This document shows positions 33,977 through 43,609 of a DNA stretch of 64,000 nucleotides, in pieces (position 1 is the first letter of the stretch; each line of letters begins with the position of its first letter). The stretch is from DAMCAP01 sp032059445 (GTDB taxonomy: Bacteria > Bacillota > Clostridia > Oscillospirales > Ruminococcaceae): assembly GCA_032059445.1 (NCBI GenBank), contig DAMCAP010000008.1:32413-96412 (forward strand), read 5' to 3'. Made by a program: the position numbers and the translations under genes. The notes beneath the pieces are model-generated. The model did not search any database. It was given only the letters and a program-made list of their open reading frames with translations, and was not told the origin of the DNA.

Positions 33977-34534
33977 CTACTTCCTCCTGTTTCTTACAGA
34001 CCTCCTATAGCTGCCTGCCCGTGCTTTACTATAATTATACATCAAAATACTCCGTCTTTTCAAGCGGATTTTTGAGTATTTTGTAAATTTTTTGAAATTT
34101 TTCACGAGTAATATCACAATTCCACGTAGTTTTACAAGCAACCAGCGCAATAGTGAAAAAATCGGCGCTATAAATATCCGGATCAGTGCTGTTATTATAT
34201 ACTTGACACAGGCTATAATTTTGTCGGAAACACCCATCACAACTACGCCAAGAGTAAAAAAATAAATTATCCACCCCAGCAATTCGCCGATGATGATAAA
34301 AAATCGTATCCGACCATCCAGCACAGACACCATGAAATTAAAGCTGTATGTAGTAGCAGCAATAAAAAAGATCAGATCCTCCACACCGATAAAAGCCCAG
34401 TTATGGGGTATCGCCTTGCGCAGGACCCGAAAGAAATCATAAAATATCCCCAGCCCTGCGCCGATCAGGCAGGAGAATCCAAAGGTAGCAAGCTGCTCTG
34501 TTACACCTATATGAATACCGTCCATAGCGATCAT
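33977..34534 (-). CDS. yabQ: Spore cortex biosynthesis protein YabQ
   Basis: The 185-residue membrane protein has the YabQ start (EQLATFGFSCLIGAGLGIFY, DFFRVLRKAIPHN) and several helices in the first 120 residues, then a basic tail. In Bacillus it sits in the outer forespore membrane and is needed for cortex formation. It overlaps yabP by 4 nt (ATGA). Confidence 0.92.
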   Translation of the reverse strand: MIAMDGIHIGVTEQLATFGFSCLIGAGLGIFYDFFRVLRKAIPHNWAFIGVEDLIFFIAATTYSFNFMVSVLDGRIRFFIIIGELLGWIIYFFTLGVVVMGVSDKIIACVKYIITALIRIFIAPIFSLLRWLLVKLRGIVILLVKNFKKFTKYSKIRLKRRSILMYNYSKARAGSYRRSVRNRRK

Positions 34535-34812
34535 CTAAATATTCTCGACCAGAGGTTGCTTTTTTGTGAGATGTTGCTGGTATACTCTAGAGAGAAGATT
34601 TCGCCCTCTAAAGAAAGCTCTCCGGCCTCTACATCAATTTTATTGATGTGAAGACCACTGCCTCTCACCAAAAGCTCCCCTGTATCGGTAAATACCGCAA
34701 CCAGTTGCTCATCAAAGCTGTCGATATCGGTAATACCGGTAAGAGAGAGGGTCCTACGATCCTCCATGATCACAGTATGTTTTAGGTTTGGTATACGTCT
34801 TTCCTCTAGCAT
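34531..34812 (-). CDS. yabP: Sporulation protein YabP
   Basis: The 93-residue protein has the YabP beta-rich pattern: HTVIMEDRRTLSLTGITDID, SFDEQLVAVFTDTGELLVRG and LSLEGEIFSLEY. It is the partner of YabQ in cortex and coat assembly, with no known catalytic role. Start ATG after CAGGAGGTAACAAG. Overlaps yabQ. Confidence 0.92.
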   Translation of the reverse strand: MLEERRIPNLKHTVIMEDRRTLSLTGITDIDSFDEQLVAVFTDTGELLVRGSGLHINKIDVEAGELSLEGEIFSLEYTSNISQKSNLWSRIFR

Positions 34813-34916
34813 TCTTGTTACCTCCTGATCAATTTATACTTTACTTTGAGTGCCTATTTATAGCTGTCCTCTTCGGTCTAGTTTAAATATATGCAGGAAG
34901 TAAAAGCCCTAGAACA

Positions 34917-35159
34917 CTACTCCAAAACCTTGTAGTGGGTTGAAGCAGATTCCTTAGTAGTGTGCTCTGCTACAGACAAAACCTCTAGTCTGATTGGCTT
35001 CTGCCCAAGGCTGATCTCAAGAATGTCGCCGACCTTTACCTCATATGATGCCCGCGCTACCTTGCCGTTGGCAGTAACACGCCCCGCATCACAGGCTTCA
35101 TTTGCTATCGTGCGGCGCTTGATTACCCTTGTTACCTTTAAATACTTGTCTAATCTCAT
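34917..35159 (-). CDS. rqcP: RqcP-type S4-domain RNA-binding protein
   Basis: The 80-residue protein has an S4 domain (MRLDKYLKVTRVIKRRTIAN, EACDAGRVTANG, SYEVKVGDILEI). In Bacillus RqcP works with RqcH in adding alanine tails to nascent chains on stalled 50S subunits. Its place between hup and yabP is the conserved one. Confidence 0.92.
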   Translation of the reverse strand: MRLDKYLKVTRVIKRRTIANEACDAGRVTANGKVARASYEVKVGDILEISLGQKPIRLEVLSVAEHTTKESASTHYKVLE

Positions 35160-35205
35160 ACTGATGCCTCCCTAATCTGTATCATTTCGATGCAGATTTT
35201 GCCGG

Positions 35206-35240
35206 ATACAACAATACCGCCCCAGGCGGTATTGTTGTAT
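35206..35240 (-). repeat. Perfect 16-bp hairpin between hup and rqcP
   Basis: ATACAACAATACCGCC and its complement enclose a 3-nt loop. It lies 7 nt after the hup stop codon, with no T-run, so it may stabilise the hup mRNA 3' end or be a U-less terminator. Confidence 0.75.
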
Positions 35241-35247
35241 TTATTGT

Positions 35248-35526
35248 TTACTTCTTAGAAACGCTATCCTTGAGGCCCTTACCTGCCTTAAATACAGGGG
35301 TTTTGGAAGGACCAAACATGGTCTTTTCGCCTGTCTTTGGGTTAGTGCCCATTCTCTCGCCTTTTTCTCTTACTTCAAAGGTACCAAAACCTAAAATTGC
35401 AACTCTGTCGCCTGCAGCCAGTGTTTCGGTTACGGTATCAAGAAAAGCAGCTACTGCCATCTCTCCCTGTGCCTTGGTTAGGCCTGTTTTAGCCGCTACG
35501 CTTGCAATCAGCTCACTCTTTGTCAT
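35248..35526 (-). CDS. hup: HU family DNA-binding protein
   Basis: The 92-residue histone-like protein has TKSELIASVAAKTGLTKAQG, ILGFGTFEVREKGERMGTNP with the DNA-arm region and FKAGKGLKDSV. HU dimers bend and compact DNA. The start is ATG 35526 after TTGGAGGAAACGAAA. The TTG of that site is in frame but is not the start. Confidence 0.95.
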   Translation of the reverse strand: MTKSELIASVAAKTGLTKAQGEMAVAAFLDTVTETLAAGDRVAILGFGTFEVREKGERMGTNPKTGEKTMFGPSKTPVFKAGKGLKDSVSKK

Positions 35527-35544
35527 TTTCGTTTCCTCCAAAAT

Positions 35545-36342
35545 TTAATTGCTTTTTAACTTTTTTGCCCTATACCACAGTTCATTTAACTGATCGATGC
35601 TCTGAGTTTTCATATCTATATGATCAGAAGCCGCAAGCTCCTCTACCACCTCAAAACGGCGGATAAACTTCTCACAAGACTTCGCAAGAGCATCCTCGGG
35701 GTCTACTTTTAAAAATCTGGCTACATTTACACAAGAAAAGAGCAAATCCCCTAGCTCTTCTTGCATATTGAGTTGATCATTTAGATCGATTGCCGCACGC
35801 AGCTCTTTCAGCTCACTCTCAAGATCATCTAAGGCCATAAACACATCGGGATAATCAAAGCCGGATTTCGCTGCTCGTTTCTGCACCTTCGCCGATCTGA
35901 GCAAAGCCGGAAATACCTTGGGTACCGCCTTCATGGTTTCGGTAACAGTATCGTGGCCTTTTTCTTTCTTTTTGATTTCATCCCAGTTGCTTAGCACCTG
36001 CTCAGCGTTGGCAACTTTGATATCGCCAAAAATATGAGGATGCCTTAAAATCAGCTTTTTGCAGATGCGGTCAGCTACATCATCCAGATCAAAGCCGCCC
36101 TGCTCTCTACTCATCTGGCTGTGAAATACAACCTGAAGCAGCACGTCCCCCAGCTCCTCTCGAAGCATTTCGGCATCATCAAGATCGATAGCCTCACACG
36201 CCTCGTAGACCTCCTCAATAAAATTATTGCGGATGCTCTGATGGGTCTGTTCCCGATCCCATGGGCAACCCTGCTCACTGCGAAGTAGCTCCATGATCAG
36301 GCGCAGATCCTCAACCTTGTATTGATCTTTTTGTAAGAACAT
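35545..36342 (-). CDS. mazG: Nucleoside triphosphate pyrophosphohydrolase MazG
   Basis: The 265-residue protein has two MazG domains. The first contains LLRSEQGCPWDREQTHQSIR and EELGDVLLQVVFHSQM, and the second contains EELGDLLFSCVNVARFLKVD, both with E-E-x-x-D metal sites. It clears non-canonical or damaged NTPs, and in some bacteria it affects ppGpp. ATG 36342 is preferred over TTG 36351, which lies at the binding site. The mazG-hup-rqcP order is conserved in Clostridia. Confidence 0.95.
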   Translation of the reverse strand: MFLQKDQYKVEDLRLIMELLRSEQGCPWDREQTHQSIRNNFIEEVYEACEAIDLDDAEMLREELGDVLLQVVFHSQMSREQGGFDLDDVADRICKKLILRHPHIFGDIKVANAEQVLSNWDEIKKKEKGHDTVTETMKAVPKVFPALLRSAKVQKRAAKSGFDYPDVFMALDDLESELKELRAAIDLNDQLNMQEELGDLLFSCVNVARFLKVDPEDALAKSCEKFIRRFEVVEELAASDHIDMKTQSIDQLNELWYRAKKLKSN

Positions 36343-36395
36343 TGTTTTCAACCTTCCGTCAATTTACAGAGCAATTATTCACAGCTCATATTATT

Positions 36396-38117
36396 TTACC
36401 CTAATAATCCCTTTAATTCAAGTATTTTAGAAAACTTTTCTCCATCTTTAAGCAGAGAAAGATCCTCCCTCGTAATCACCTTCATCATAAGGATTGCCGA
36501 TAGATAAACCACTCCGCCGAGCCCTACTGATAGTATCACCACCAAGCCGCTGCTCCATACAGAAGATAGCAAAGAATGGCTGTAATATGCTGTAGCCCCG
36601 CACAAAATCGCAGCAAAAAATGGCTTGGCAAGTAGGCCTGCCACATTCATATTGAGCTGCAAATGGGACTCAATGCTATAAAGCCCCCCCACTACAATTA
36701 TACAGTAACACACCAAGGTCGAAAAGGGTGCTGCCTTGATATTTATATGCGGTACTGATATCAAGAAGTGATTGAGCAAGAGCTTACACACTCCGCCTAC
36801 CGCCATTAGCTTTGCTGGCATATATACAGCTCCTATTCCCTGCAAAATGCTGGTAAGGGGCGCTGTGAAGCCAACAAAAATAACAGCAAGCCCCAATACA
36901 CGCAGCAATGGTACCGCAATCGCTACCTCTGCTGGATTAGATGAGAAGAAGAAACTCAAAATCGGCTCACTAAGCACCATGATACCTATCCCTGAGGGTA
37001 GTGTAAAAATCCCTGTTATCTTTATAATGGAGTTTACAGCGATACGAAGCTCTCTGTGCTTACGAGCAGAGTTTAATGTAGATATTATGGGCAGAGCCGT
37101 AGTCCCTATTGCAATGGTAAGAGCAGGTACAATATTAAAGATCGTCATTGCAAGGCCTGTGTAGGTACCATATAAGAAGCTTGGTATTTCTTCCGGCAGC
37201 ACAGTGGAGGGTATCACATAATGATGACTCTTATAGAGGATCTCTAAGCTATTATGGGAAATCTTGCTCAGACCATTCATGATAGTCATTAGGTCAACAA
37301 TGGCGGTGATATTGATCATCAAAGCTCCTAAGCACACAGGGACTGCCAACTCAAGGATGTTGGCAGTGATTCCGGTGGCTGGGGGCCTATGTTGTTTTGA
37401 GTCGTTATTCCTAGGTTGCAGCAATGTAGTGATCATAAGGTACAAGAAGCTTACAAAGCTCCCTAAGGTCACGCCAAAGATACCGGCCGCTGCAATAAGC
37501 GGTAGATTATCCTTAAACTCTCCAGGCAAAATCCCCACAGCCGCGCCCAAGCGCATGATCGATTCGGGCGCTCGGTTCTTGGTAATATCCAAGCAAAGTA
37601 CCACCAGTGTAATCCCCATCACTAGCTTGGTAACTGCCTCTATCGCTTGCGATACCCCTGTTGGGATCATGTTTTGATGGCCTTCATAATAGCCCCTAAA
37701 TGCTGCTCCACCCGCCGCAAATATGATGGCTGGTGCTATAGTATAGATGCAGAAATAGGCATAATCATTATCCACCATATGGGCAAAAGGCTTTGCAAAG
37801 GCAATCATCAGCAGGCTAAGCACCAGACCAATCCCCATAAAGATCTTGACGCCGCTCTTAAGAATATTGCCGGGATGAAAGTTTTTATCCTGTGCAAGCC
37901 CCTTGCTGACCATTTTTGAGATCGCGATAGGGAAACCCGCTACAGACATCGCATATATGGGGTTAAAGAGCCCGTAGGCACTCATAAAATACCCCATTCC
38001 CACACCGCCCAATAGATTGGTTAAAGGTATCTTATAAAGTGCGCCGATAATCTTGACTGTAACGGTAGACAAAACCAGTACAGCAGCTCCACCCGCAAAA
38101 GATTGTGACTTTTTCAT
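36396..38117 (-). CDS. spoVB: SpoVB-type polysaccharide/lipid flippase (MVF family)
   Basis: The integral membrane protein of about 573 residues has some 14 helices. The N-terminal signature is VKIIGALYKIPLTNLLGGVG, with GMGYFMSAYGLFNPIYAMSV and AGFPIAISKMVS. In Bacillus SpoVB-like proteins support cortex peptidoglycan precursor export during sporulation; MurJ-related activity is likely. The start is ATG 38117 behind GAGGTGGAT. It is the upstream neighbour of mazG, as usual. Confidence 0.88.
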   Translation of the reverse strand: MKKSQSFAGGAAVLVLSTVTVKIIGALYKIPLTNLLGGVGMGYFMSAYGLFNPIYAMSVAGFPIAISKMVSKGLAQDKNFHPGNILKSGVKIFMGIGLVLSLLMIAFAKPFAHMVDNDYAYFCIYTIAPAIIFAAGGAAFRGYYEGHQNMIPTGVSQAIEAVTKLVMGITLVVLCLDITKNRAPESIMRLGAAVGILPGEFKDNLPLIAAAGIFGVTLGSFVSFLYLMITTLLQPRNNDSKQHRPPATGITANILELAVPVCLGALMINITAIVDLMTIMNGLSKISHNSLEILYKSHHYVIPSTVLPEEIPSFLYGTYTGLAMTIFNIVPALTIAIGTTALPIISTLNSARKHRELRIAVNSIIKITGIFTLPSGIGIMVLSEPILSFFFSSNPAEVAIAVPLLRVLGLAVIFVGFTAPLTSILQGIGAVYMPAKLMAVGGVCKLLLNHFLISVPHINIKAAPFSTLVCYCIIVVGGLYSIESHLQLNMNVAGLLAKPFFAAILCGATAYYSHSLLSSVWSSGLVVILSVGLGGVVYLSAILMMKVITREDLSLLKDGEKFSKILELKGLLG

Positions 38118-38286
38118 ATCCACCTCATACACTGACAAAAGTCAGAGGTCCCTCAGAGCCTTAGGATGTTTCCTTGCCCGCTCTCGCTGCAAGAGTTTAA
38201 GGCGCTGACAGACCCCTACATAATACAGTATACGTTATTTATCCTATCGATAGACCTTTTTGCAAATGATCTTAAAAGCTACTCCC

Positions 38287-38664
38287 TTAATCATTTACCT
38301 TATGGTTGAGTCTCAGATTAAAGCCGCACTTTGCACAGTACATTGACTCAATCGGGTTAACTTCCCCACATTTTTTGCAGACTACACCGGTCTTAAGGCT
38401 GGCAATTTTGGCGTTGATTTCGCTTAGCTCTGCTAGCAGCGAGTCAATTTCAGCCACGCAGATCGACATTAGGCTGCTGTTATCACTCTCGGTCTTGCTC
38501 TGGGTGTAATACAGAGAGCCGATGCGCTCATAGGTACTCTGGATCATGGTATTGACCTGGACTGCCCGCAGGTTGAGCTTAGAGATTTCTACGGCATTGG
38601 AGGTTTTTTTGCTGGCGATAGAGGCGAGGCTTTTTGCTTTGCTTACAAAGGTATCAAGATTCAT
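38287..38664 (-). CDS. Zinc-ribbon protein with helical N-terminus
   Basis: The 125-residue protein has a helical, probably coiled-coil part (residues 1-90, AKSLASIASKKTSNAVEISK and later IDSLLAELSEINAKIASLK) followed by a zinc ribbon with two CxxC pairs (CKKCGEVNP and CAKCGF). Such proteins are common in Clostridia and have no assigned role. It lies between spoVB and hemZ on the same strand and has no special partner. Confidence 0.75.
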   Translation of the reverse strand: MNLDTFVSKAKSLASIASKKTSNAVEISKLNLRAVQVNTMIQSTYERIGSLYYTQSKTESDNSSLMSICVAEIDSLLAELSEINAKIASLKTGVVCKKCGEVNPIESMYCAKCGFNLRLNHKVND

Positions 38665-38745
38665 ACAGTGCTCCTTTTCTGCCTTGTTGGCGTGTATATT
38701 ATAGTAACTTCCCTATAGTTTACGCAATATTCTACCCAATTGCCT

Positions 38746-40206
38746 TTATATTATGGGGTATTTGCGGTAAAATTCTTCGATGGCATCCTTACGGCGCATC
38801 ATTTCGTCAAACTGATTGATGTACTCAAAGGGATACTTGAAATTGTGTATCCGCAGGATGTCCACACCCTTTGGCTCCCGTAGCTTGGTTACCGCTCCTG
38901 CGCCCGCAGATAAAATAGAATGGGTCTCATCCATAATGTATACGTTATATAGCCCCTCATAGCCTGGCTTGCAGTACCCGATGTTTTCTAAATTTGCAAT
39001 GGTATTTTTTTGCCTGTAGAGGTAATAAGGGATATACCCCTCTTCCATAAGTCGCTTCCTAGCGTAATCAACCATCCGGGTAGTAACCGCACCCCAAGAA
39101 TCAGCAAGGGCAATGTTCTCTTGAAAGATCGTAGAGGATCGCTTTAGGGTAAGGGTGTGTACCGTAATATTGGCAGGCGAAAGAGCAATTACACCCTCCA
39201 AGCTTTCAACAAAGCCCTCATAGCTATCAGCAGGAAGCCCCGCAATTAGATCCATATTGATATTGTCAAAGCCTAGCCCTGTTGCTAAATGGTAGCAGTT
39301 TACCACGTCAGCTGCAGTATGGGCACGCCCAACATGCTTTAACACATCATCTTGTAAGGTCTGGGGGTTAACGCTGAGCCTTGTGACCCCAGCCTCCTTG
39401 ATGACCCTAAGCTTATCCTCAGTAATAGTATCGGGGCGACCTGCCTCCACTGTATACTCGCGGATGTGTGAGAGGTCGAAGTTGGCATCAATAGCTTCAA
39501 AGAGCATTTTTAGCTGAGGTGCACTTAGGGTTGTAGGGGTGCCACCGCCAATATAGACAGTTTCTAGACGCAGCCCTAATCGAGCTGCCATAGTACCTAA
39601 GGTCTTAATCTCTTCTACAAGCTTGTCGAGATAAGGCAGGATCACCTTATAGGCATGTGAAATAGAGCTTGAAATAAAGGAGCAATAGCTGCATCTGCTT
39701 GGGCAAAAAGGGATCGAAACATACAGGCTAAAACTCTCGGGCTTCGAGAGGTCGTTGATCGCCTTTTCTTCCTTTGCAACCATAATTGCAAGATCTGCAA
39801 TATCTTCTCGCAGCAGGTATCGCTGGCCAAAGAACTTTTTGACCTCTGGGAGGCTCATCCCTTCCTCGATTGCCTTGTGAATCAGCTTAATAGGGCGTAT
39901 ACCAGTAAGAATGCCCCATCTTGGGGTGTAGCCCGTGAAGGTAGAAAGCAAATGAAATAATAAACGGGAAAGGATCAGCTCACGATCATGATCAGAAGTT
40001 TCGGGTGCGAGCGTCTCGATAAGCTGGGACGAACGCTCCCCTACCTTCACATTTACCATCATATCAAGCCCATCAATTTGGGCAATGATGTAATCACCAG
40101 CATTGGGTAAAGTATCTATGATTTCAAAGCGTTCATTAAAGTAAAAGATTCGGCAGATATTTAGGATCTCATACTCGAAGCTGTGACCAACAATGGCAAG
40201 TATCAT
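38746..40206 (-). CDS. hemZ: Coproporphyrinogen III dehydrogenase-like radical SAM protein HemZ
   Basis: The 486-residue protein has an N-terminal extension of about 155 residues typical of HemZ, then a radical SAM core with Cys168, Cys172 and Cys175 (FCPSRCSYCSF), YIGGGTPTTLS and the C-terminal part PYYLYRQKNTIANLENIGYC. The family is assigned to anaerobic coproporphyrinogen oxidation, although some members may have other roles. No other haem genes are near. It overlaps the MBL hydrolase by 4 nt. Confidence 0.9.
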   Translation of the reverse strand: MILAIVGHSFEYEILNICRIFYFNERFEIIDTLPNAGDYIIAQIDGLDMMVNVKVGERSSQLIETLAPETSDHDRELILSRLLFHLLSTFTGYTPRWGILTGIRPIKLIHKAIEEGMSLPEVKKFFGQRYLLREDIADLAIMVAKEEKAINDLSKPESFSLYVSIPFCPSRCSYCSFISSSISHAYKVILPYLDKLVEEIKTLGTMAARLGLRLETVYIGGGTPTTLSAPQLKMLFEAIDANFDLSHIREYTVEAGRPDTITEDKLRVIKEAGVTRLSVNPQTLQDDVLKHVGRAHTAADVVNCYHLATGLGFDNINMDLIAGLPADSYEGFVESLEGVIALSPANITVHTLTLKRSSTIFQENIALADSWGAVTTRMVDYARKRLMEEGYIPYYLYRQKNTIANLENIGYCKPGYEGLYNVYIMDETHSILSAGAGAVTKLREPKGVDILRIHNFKYPFEYINQFDEMMRRKDAIEEFYRKYPII

Positions 40207-40841
40207 ACTTCTGTCGACCGGATATAGCGGTTGTGCTCCCTCTCATGAGAAAGCGTAGAAAACGCCTCATGACCTGGGTATATAGTATAATCTCCCTCTA
40301 AAGCAGCGAGTTTCTTGACCGAGCGCAGGATGGTCAGGTAATCACCACCGTCAAGATCGCAGCGGCCTACCTCCTCTTTAAAGAGGGTATCTCCGGTAAA
40401 GATCGCATCTTCACAGAGATAGCAGCGTCCGCCTCTGGTATGCCCAGGAGTGGCGATCGCATGGAACTTTAAACTCCCCACTTCTATGACGTCACCGTCT
40501 TCCACCATTACGTCTGCTTTGAGCCCTGTATATTCATCAAGATATGCTCTTACATAAGCCCTCCAGCTCTCATGAGCTGTTGGCAGGTCAGGAGCATCCT
40601 CGGTGCCGATATATACCTTTACATCAGGGTAAAGTCTACGAAGCCCATTGATGCCACCTATATGATCAAAGTGCATATGGGTCAGCAAGATGCACTGAAG
40701 ATTTAAATTATGCTCTTTTAGTACTACATCGATCTTATCTGCTTTGGCGGCAGGGTCGATAACCGCTGCATTTTTGGTATCATCCCATACGATGTAGCAA
40801 TTGGTTTGTATTGGTCCTAGTCGTAAGTGCGTCATATTCAT
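40203..40841 (-). CDS. MBL-fold metallo-hydrolase (glyoxalase II-like)
   Basis: The 212-residue protein has the zinc-site motif LTHMHFDHIGG, HTRGGRCYL, FTGDTLF and GHEAFS. It belongs to the glyoxalase II-like branch that sits between dtd and hemZ in many Clostridia. A precise substrate is not known. Start ATG after GGAGGAAAATTGT. Confidence 0.88.
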   Translation of the reverse strand: MNMTHLRLGPIQTNCYIVWDDTKNAAVIDPAAKADKIDVVLKEHNLNLQCILLTHMHFDHIGGINGLRRLYPDVKVYIGTEDAPDLPTAHESWRAYVRAYLDEYTGLKADVMVEDGDVIEVGSLKFHAIATPGHTRGGRCYLCEDAIFTGDTLFKEEVGRCDLDGGDYLTILRSVKKLAALEGDYTIYPGHEAFSTLSHEREHNRYIRSTEV

Positions 40842-40857
40842 ACAATTTTCCTCCTGC

Positions 40858-41284
40858 TTATAGATTCTTTGGCATTATTTCTTCTGTATCCAGTATCAGA
40901 GTTACAGGCCCGTCATTTTGTATCAAAACCTGCATGTCCGCGCCAAACTCCCCAGTTGCAACCTTGCTTATCCCCACTGCCGCCAACTGCTCTACAAAAT
41001 AAGTATAAAGCGGGTCGGCAGTCTCGGGGCGAGCTGCTGCGATATATGAGGGGCGCTTGCCTTTTTTGCAATCACCATATAGGGTGAAGTTTGACACTAC
41101 CAAGGCTTCTCCCCCAACATCCAGCGCAGAAAGATTCATTTTATCCTGCTCATCGGTAAAGATCCGCAGCCCAGCAATCTTTGCTGCCAAAAATTCCGCC
41201 TGCGCCTTGGTATCTCCATCTTTAACCCCCAGCAAGATCATCAGCCCCNNNNNNNNNNGTAACTCTTTGAACTACTGCTTTCAT
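40858..41284 (-). CDS. dtd: D-aminoacyl-tRNA deacylase
   Basis: DTD frees tRNAs from D-amino acids. Visible are the start KAVVQRVT, LMILLGVKDGD, NLSALDVGGEALVVSNFTLY and TATGEFGADMQVLIQNDGPV with the Gly-x-Pro type ending. A 10-N gap (41249-41258) removes the segment after KAVVQRVT. In relatives some 16-18 residues occupy this space, so the true gap should be about 50 nt. The start is ATG 41284 behind GGAGGAGCAGGA. It follows relA. Confidence 0.92.
41249..41258. other. Assembly gap (10 N) inside dtd
   Basis: Placeholder gap. Family length implies about 50 missing bases. Confidence 0.8.
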
Positions 41285-41416
41285 TCCTGCTCCTCCGTTA
41301 TACCATCACTATCACCGATGGCATAATCTGCCCATACCCCAGAGTGATGATTTGGATTTTTGATTAATCTTAGACCCCATCACTACGGGCAGGCAATTGC
41401 TACATATGCTTCTTTA

Positions 41417-43609
41417 TTATACCGACTGCCTTGCAATAGAGATAACACCCGGTATCTTTTTAATATTTGACATAACAAAGTTGAGCTGACCGATGTCAGA
41501 AATTGTGATGGTCACCTGAATACTGGTGGTGTTGTCTTTTTGCTCTTTGCCCATGATGGCATTGACAGGCACCCGCATATTGTTGAGGGTGACGCTGATA
41601 TCTGCAAATAAGCCATCTCTGGTGGTACAAAGGATATCTAGAGTCGATTGGAAGTTCTCTTTGATTACCTGCGCCCACTCAGTCTTTACCCAGCGTCCTT
41701 CGTGCTCGGGAGAATTGATCGTCGAAAGCACGTTGATGCAATCTGTCTTGTGGATCGACACACCAAAGCCTCTGGTGATAAAGCCAATGATTTGGTCACC
41801 GGGCAGAGGATTGCAGCACTTAGAGAATTTCACCAAGCAGCCATCTAAGCCCTCTACGATAACTCCGCTAGAGGCTTTTTTCTCCTTGGGTGGCTTTGTT
41901 ATTACAACCTTTTCGCTTTTGCTGCTTTCCGGCGTTTTAAAGACCCTGATATACTCATCCTTAAGCCTTGGCATTATCCGAATGAGTGATAGACCGCCAT
42001 AGCCTATAGCAGCATAAAAGTCATCCACCGTAGCGATATGCTGGCGCTTTGCTTCCTCTAGCAGGAAGCTTACTAACTGCTCATCGGTTAGCATAATACC
42101 GCTTCGCTTAAACTCCCGCTCCACAGCTTCTTTACCCTGCGCGATGTTTTCTTCTTTGCGCTCTTTTTTAAACCAGCTGCGGATTTTATTACGGGCCTCA
42201 CTGGTTTTGACGATGTTAAGCCAGTCACGGCTAGGTCCGTGAGTTTTGACGTTAGAGGTCACAACCTCCACGATCATACCTGTCTGCACCTCAAAATCAA
42301 TTGAAACCATCCGCCCGTCTACCTTAGCTCCAATCATGCGGTTGCCTACCGCAGAGTGGATTGCATAAGCAAAATCGATTACGGTTGAGCCTGCGGGCAG
42401 GCTGATTACATCGCCCTTGGGGGTAAATACAAATACCTCGTCGGGGGCAATATCCGATTTAATGGAGCGTACGATCTCCTGAGCGTCTTCACCCTCCTGC
42501 TGGCTCTCGATAAGCTGCCTTACCCAAGCAAGGCGCTCCTCCAGCTTATCCTTACCGCTGATACCAGCCTTATACTTCCAGTGGGCTGCGATACCATACT
42601 CGGCAGTATAATGCATATCCCAAGTACGGATCTGTGTCTCAAAAGGGATACCCTCTTTGTCAAACACCGTGGTATGAAGGGATTGGTACATATTTTTCTT
42701 AGGGGTAGAGATATAATCCTTAAACCGATTAGGGATGGGGCGAAACATATCATGGATAATACCGAGGATATTATAGCACTCGATCACCGAGTCAACGATG
42801 ATCCGCACTGCGTATACGTCAAATATCTCATCGATGGAGCGGCCCTGCATATATACCTTACGGTAAATGCCATAAATACTCTTTACTCTGCCCTCGATAA
42901 AGGCATTTGGATGCTCATCCTTGATCCGCTCATATACCCGCTCTTTGATGGAGCGCAGGAACTCCTGCCGCTCATCGGTGCGAAAAGCTAGCTGGTTTTC
43001 GATTTCGGCATAAGCAACGGGGTCAAGATATCTTAGAGAAATATCCTCAAGCTCTTCTTTTACAGTCTTGATACCGAGTCGGTGCGCGATAGGGGCATAG
43101 ATCTCCATGGTTTCAAGCGCCTTATAGCGACGCTTGTCATCTGCCAGAAACTCAAAGGTGCGGGCATTATGGAGGCGGTCAGCCAGCTTGATGATGATTA
43201 CACGTACATCCTGTGCCATCGCCATCAACATTTTGCGGATATTCTCTGCCTGCTGCTCCTCGCGAGAGGAATAGGGGATCTGCCCCAGTTTTGTTACTCC
43301 ACCAACCAAAACTGCGACTTCTTTATTAAAAGTCTTTTCGATGGTTTCGATTGGTACGTCGGTATCTTCCACCACATCATGCAAGAGAGCAGCTGTAACT
43401 GACTCAGAGTCCATACCCAGCTCCACCAGGATCACCGCTACCGAAAGAGGATGGGTAATATAAGGCAATCCAGACCTACGCATCTGGCTGCCATGTGCCT
43501 CAAAAGCCATCTGGTAGGCCTTGGAGATCATATCGATGTCATAGGGCCGCTCACTGGCTTTAATACTATCTATAAGGTCTTCATAGGTGCTGTTTACTTT
43601 ACCCTTCAT
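41417..43609 (-). CDS. relA: Bifunctional (p)ppGpp synthetase/hydrolase (Rel)
   Basis: The 730-residue protein carries the HD hydrolase domain (His53, HDVVEDTD at 77-84), the synthetase domain (near 240-350, with KSIYGIYRKVYMQGRSIDEI, FDVYAVRIIVD and AEYGIAAHWKYK), a TGS domain (DEVFVFTPKGDVISLPAGST), a zinc-finger/helical region (VKFSKCCNPLPGDQIIGF) and a C-terminal ACT domain. It is full length, so both activities are expected. It overlaps the end of recJ by 11 nt. Confidence 0.96.
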   Translation of the reverse strand: MKGKVNSTYEDLIDSIKASERPYDIDMISKAYQMAFEAHGSQMRRSGLPYITHPLSVAVILVELGMDSESVTAALLHDVVEDTDVPIETIEKTFNKEVAVLVGGVTKLGQIPYSSREEQQAENIRKMLMAMAQDVRVIIIKLADRLHNARTFEFLADDKRRYKALETMEIYAPIAHRLGIKTVKEELEDISLRYLDPVAYAEIENQLAFRTDERQEFLRSIKERVYERIKDEHPNAFIEGRVKSIYGIYRKVYMQGRSIDEIFDVYAVRIIVDSVIECYNILGIIHDMFRPIPNRFKDYISTPKKNMYQSLHTTVFDKEGIPFETQIRTWDMHYTAEYGIAAHWKYKAGISGKDKLEERLAWVRQLIESQQEGEDAQEIVRSIKSDIAPDEVFVFTPKGDVISLPAGSTVIDFAYAIHSAVGNRMIGAKVDGRMVSIDFEVQTGMIVEVVTSNVKTHGPSRDWLNIVKTSEARNKIRSWFKKERKEENIAQGKEAVEREFKRSGIMLTDEQLVSFLLEEAKRQHIATVDDFYAAIGYGGLSLIRIMPRLKDEYIRVFKTPESSKSEKVVITKPPKEKKASSGVIVEGLDGCLVKFSKCCNPLPGDQIIGFITRGFGVSIHKTDCINVLSTINSPEHEGRWVKTEWAQVIKENFQSTLDILCTTRDGLFADISVTLNNMRVPVNAIMGKEQKDNTTSIQVTITISDIGQLNFVMSNIKKIPGVISIARQSV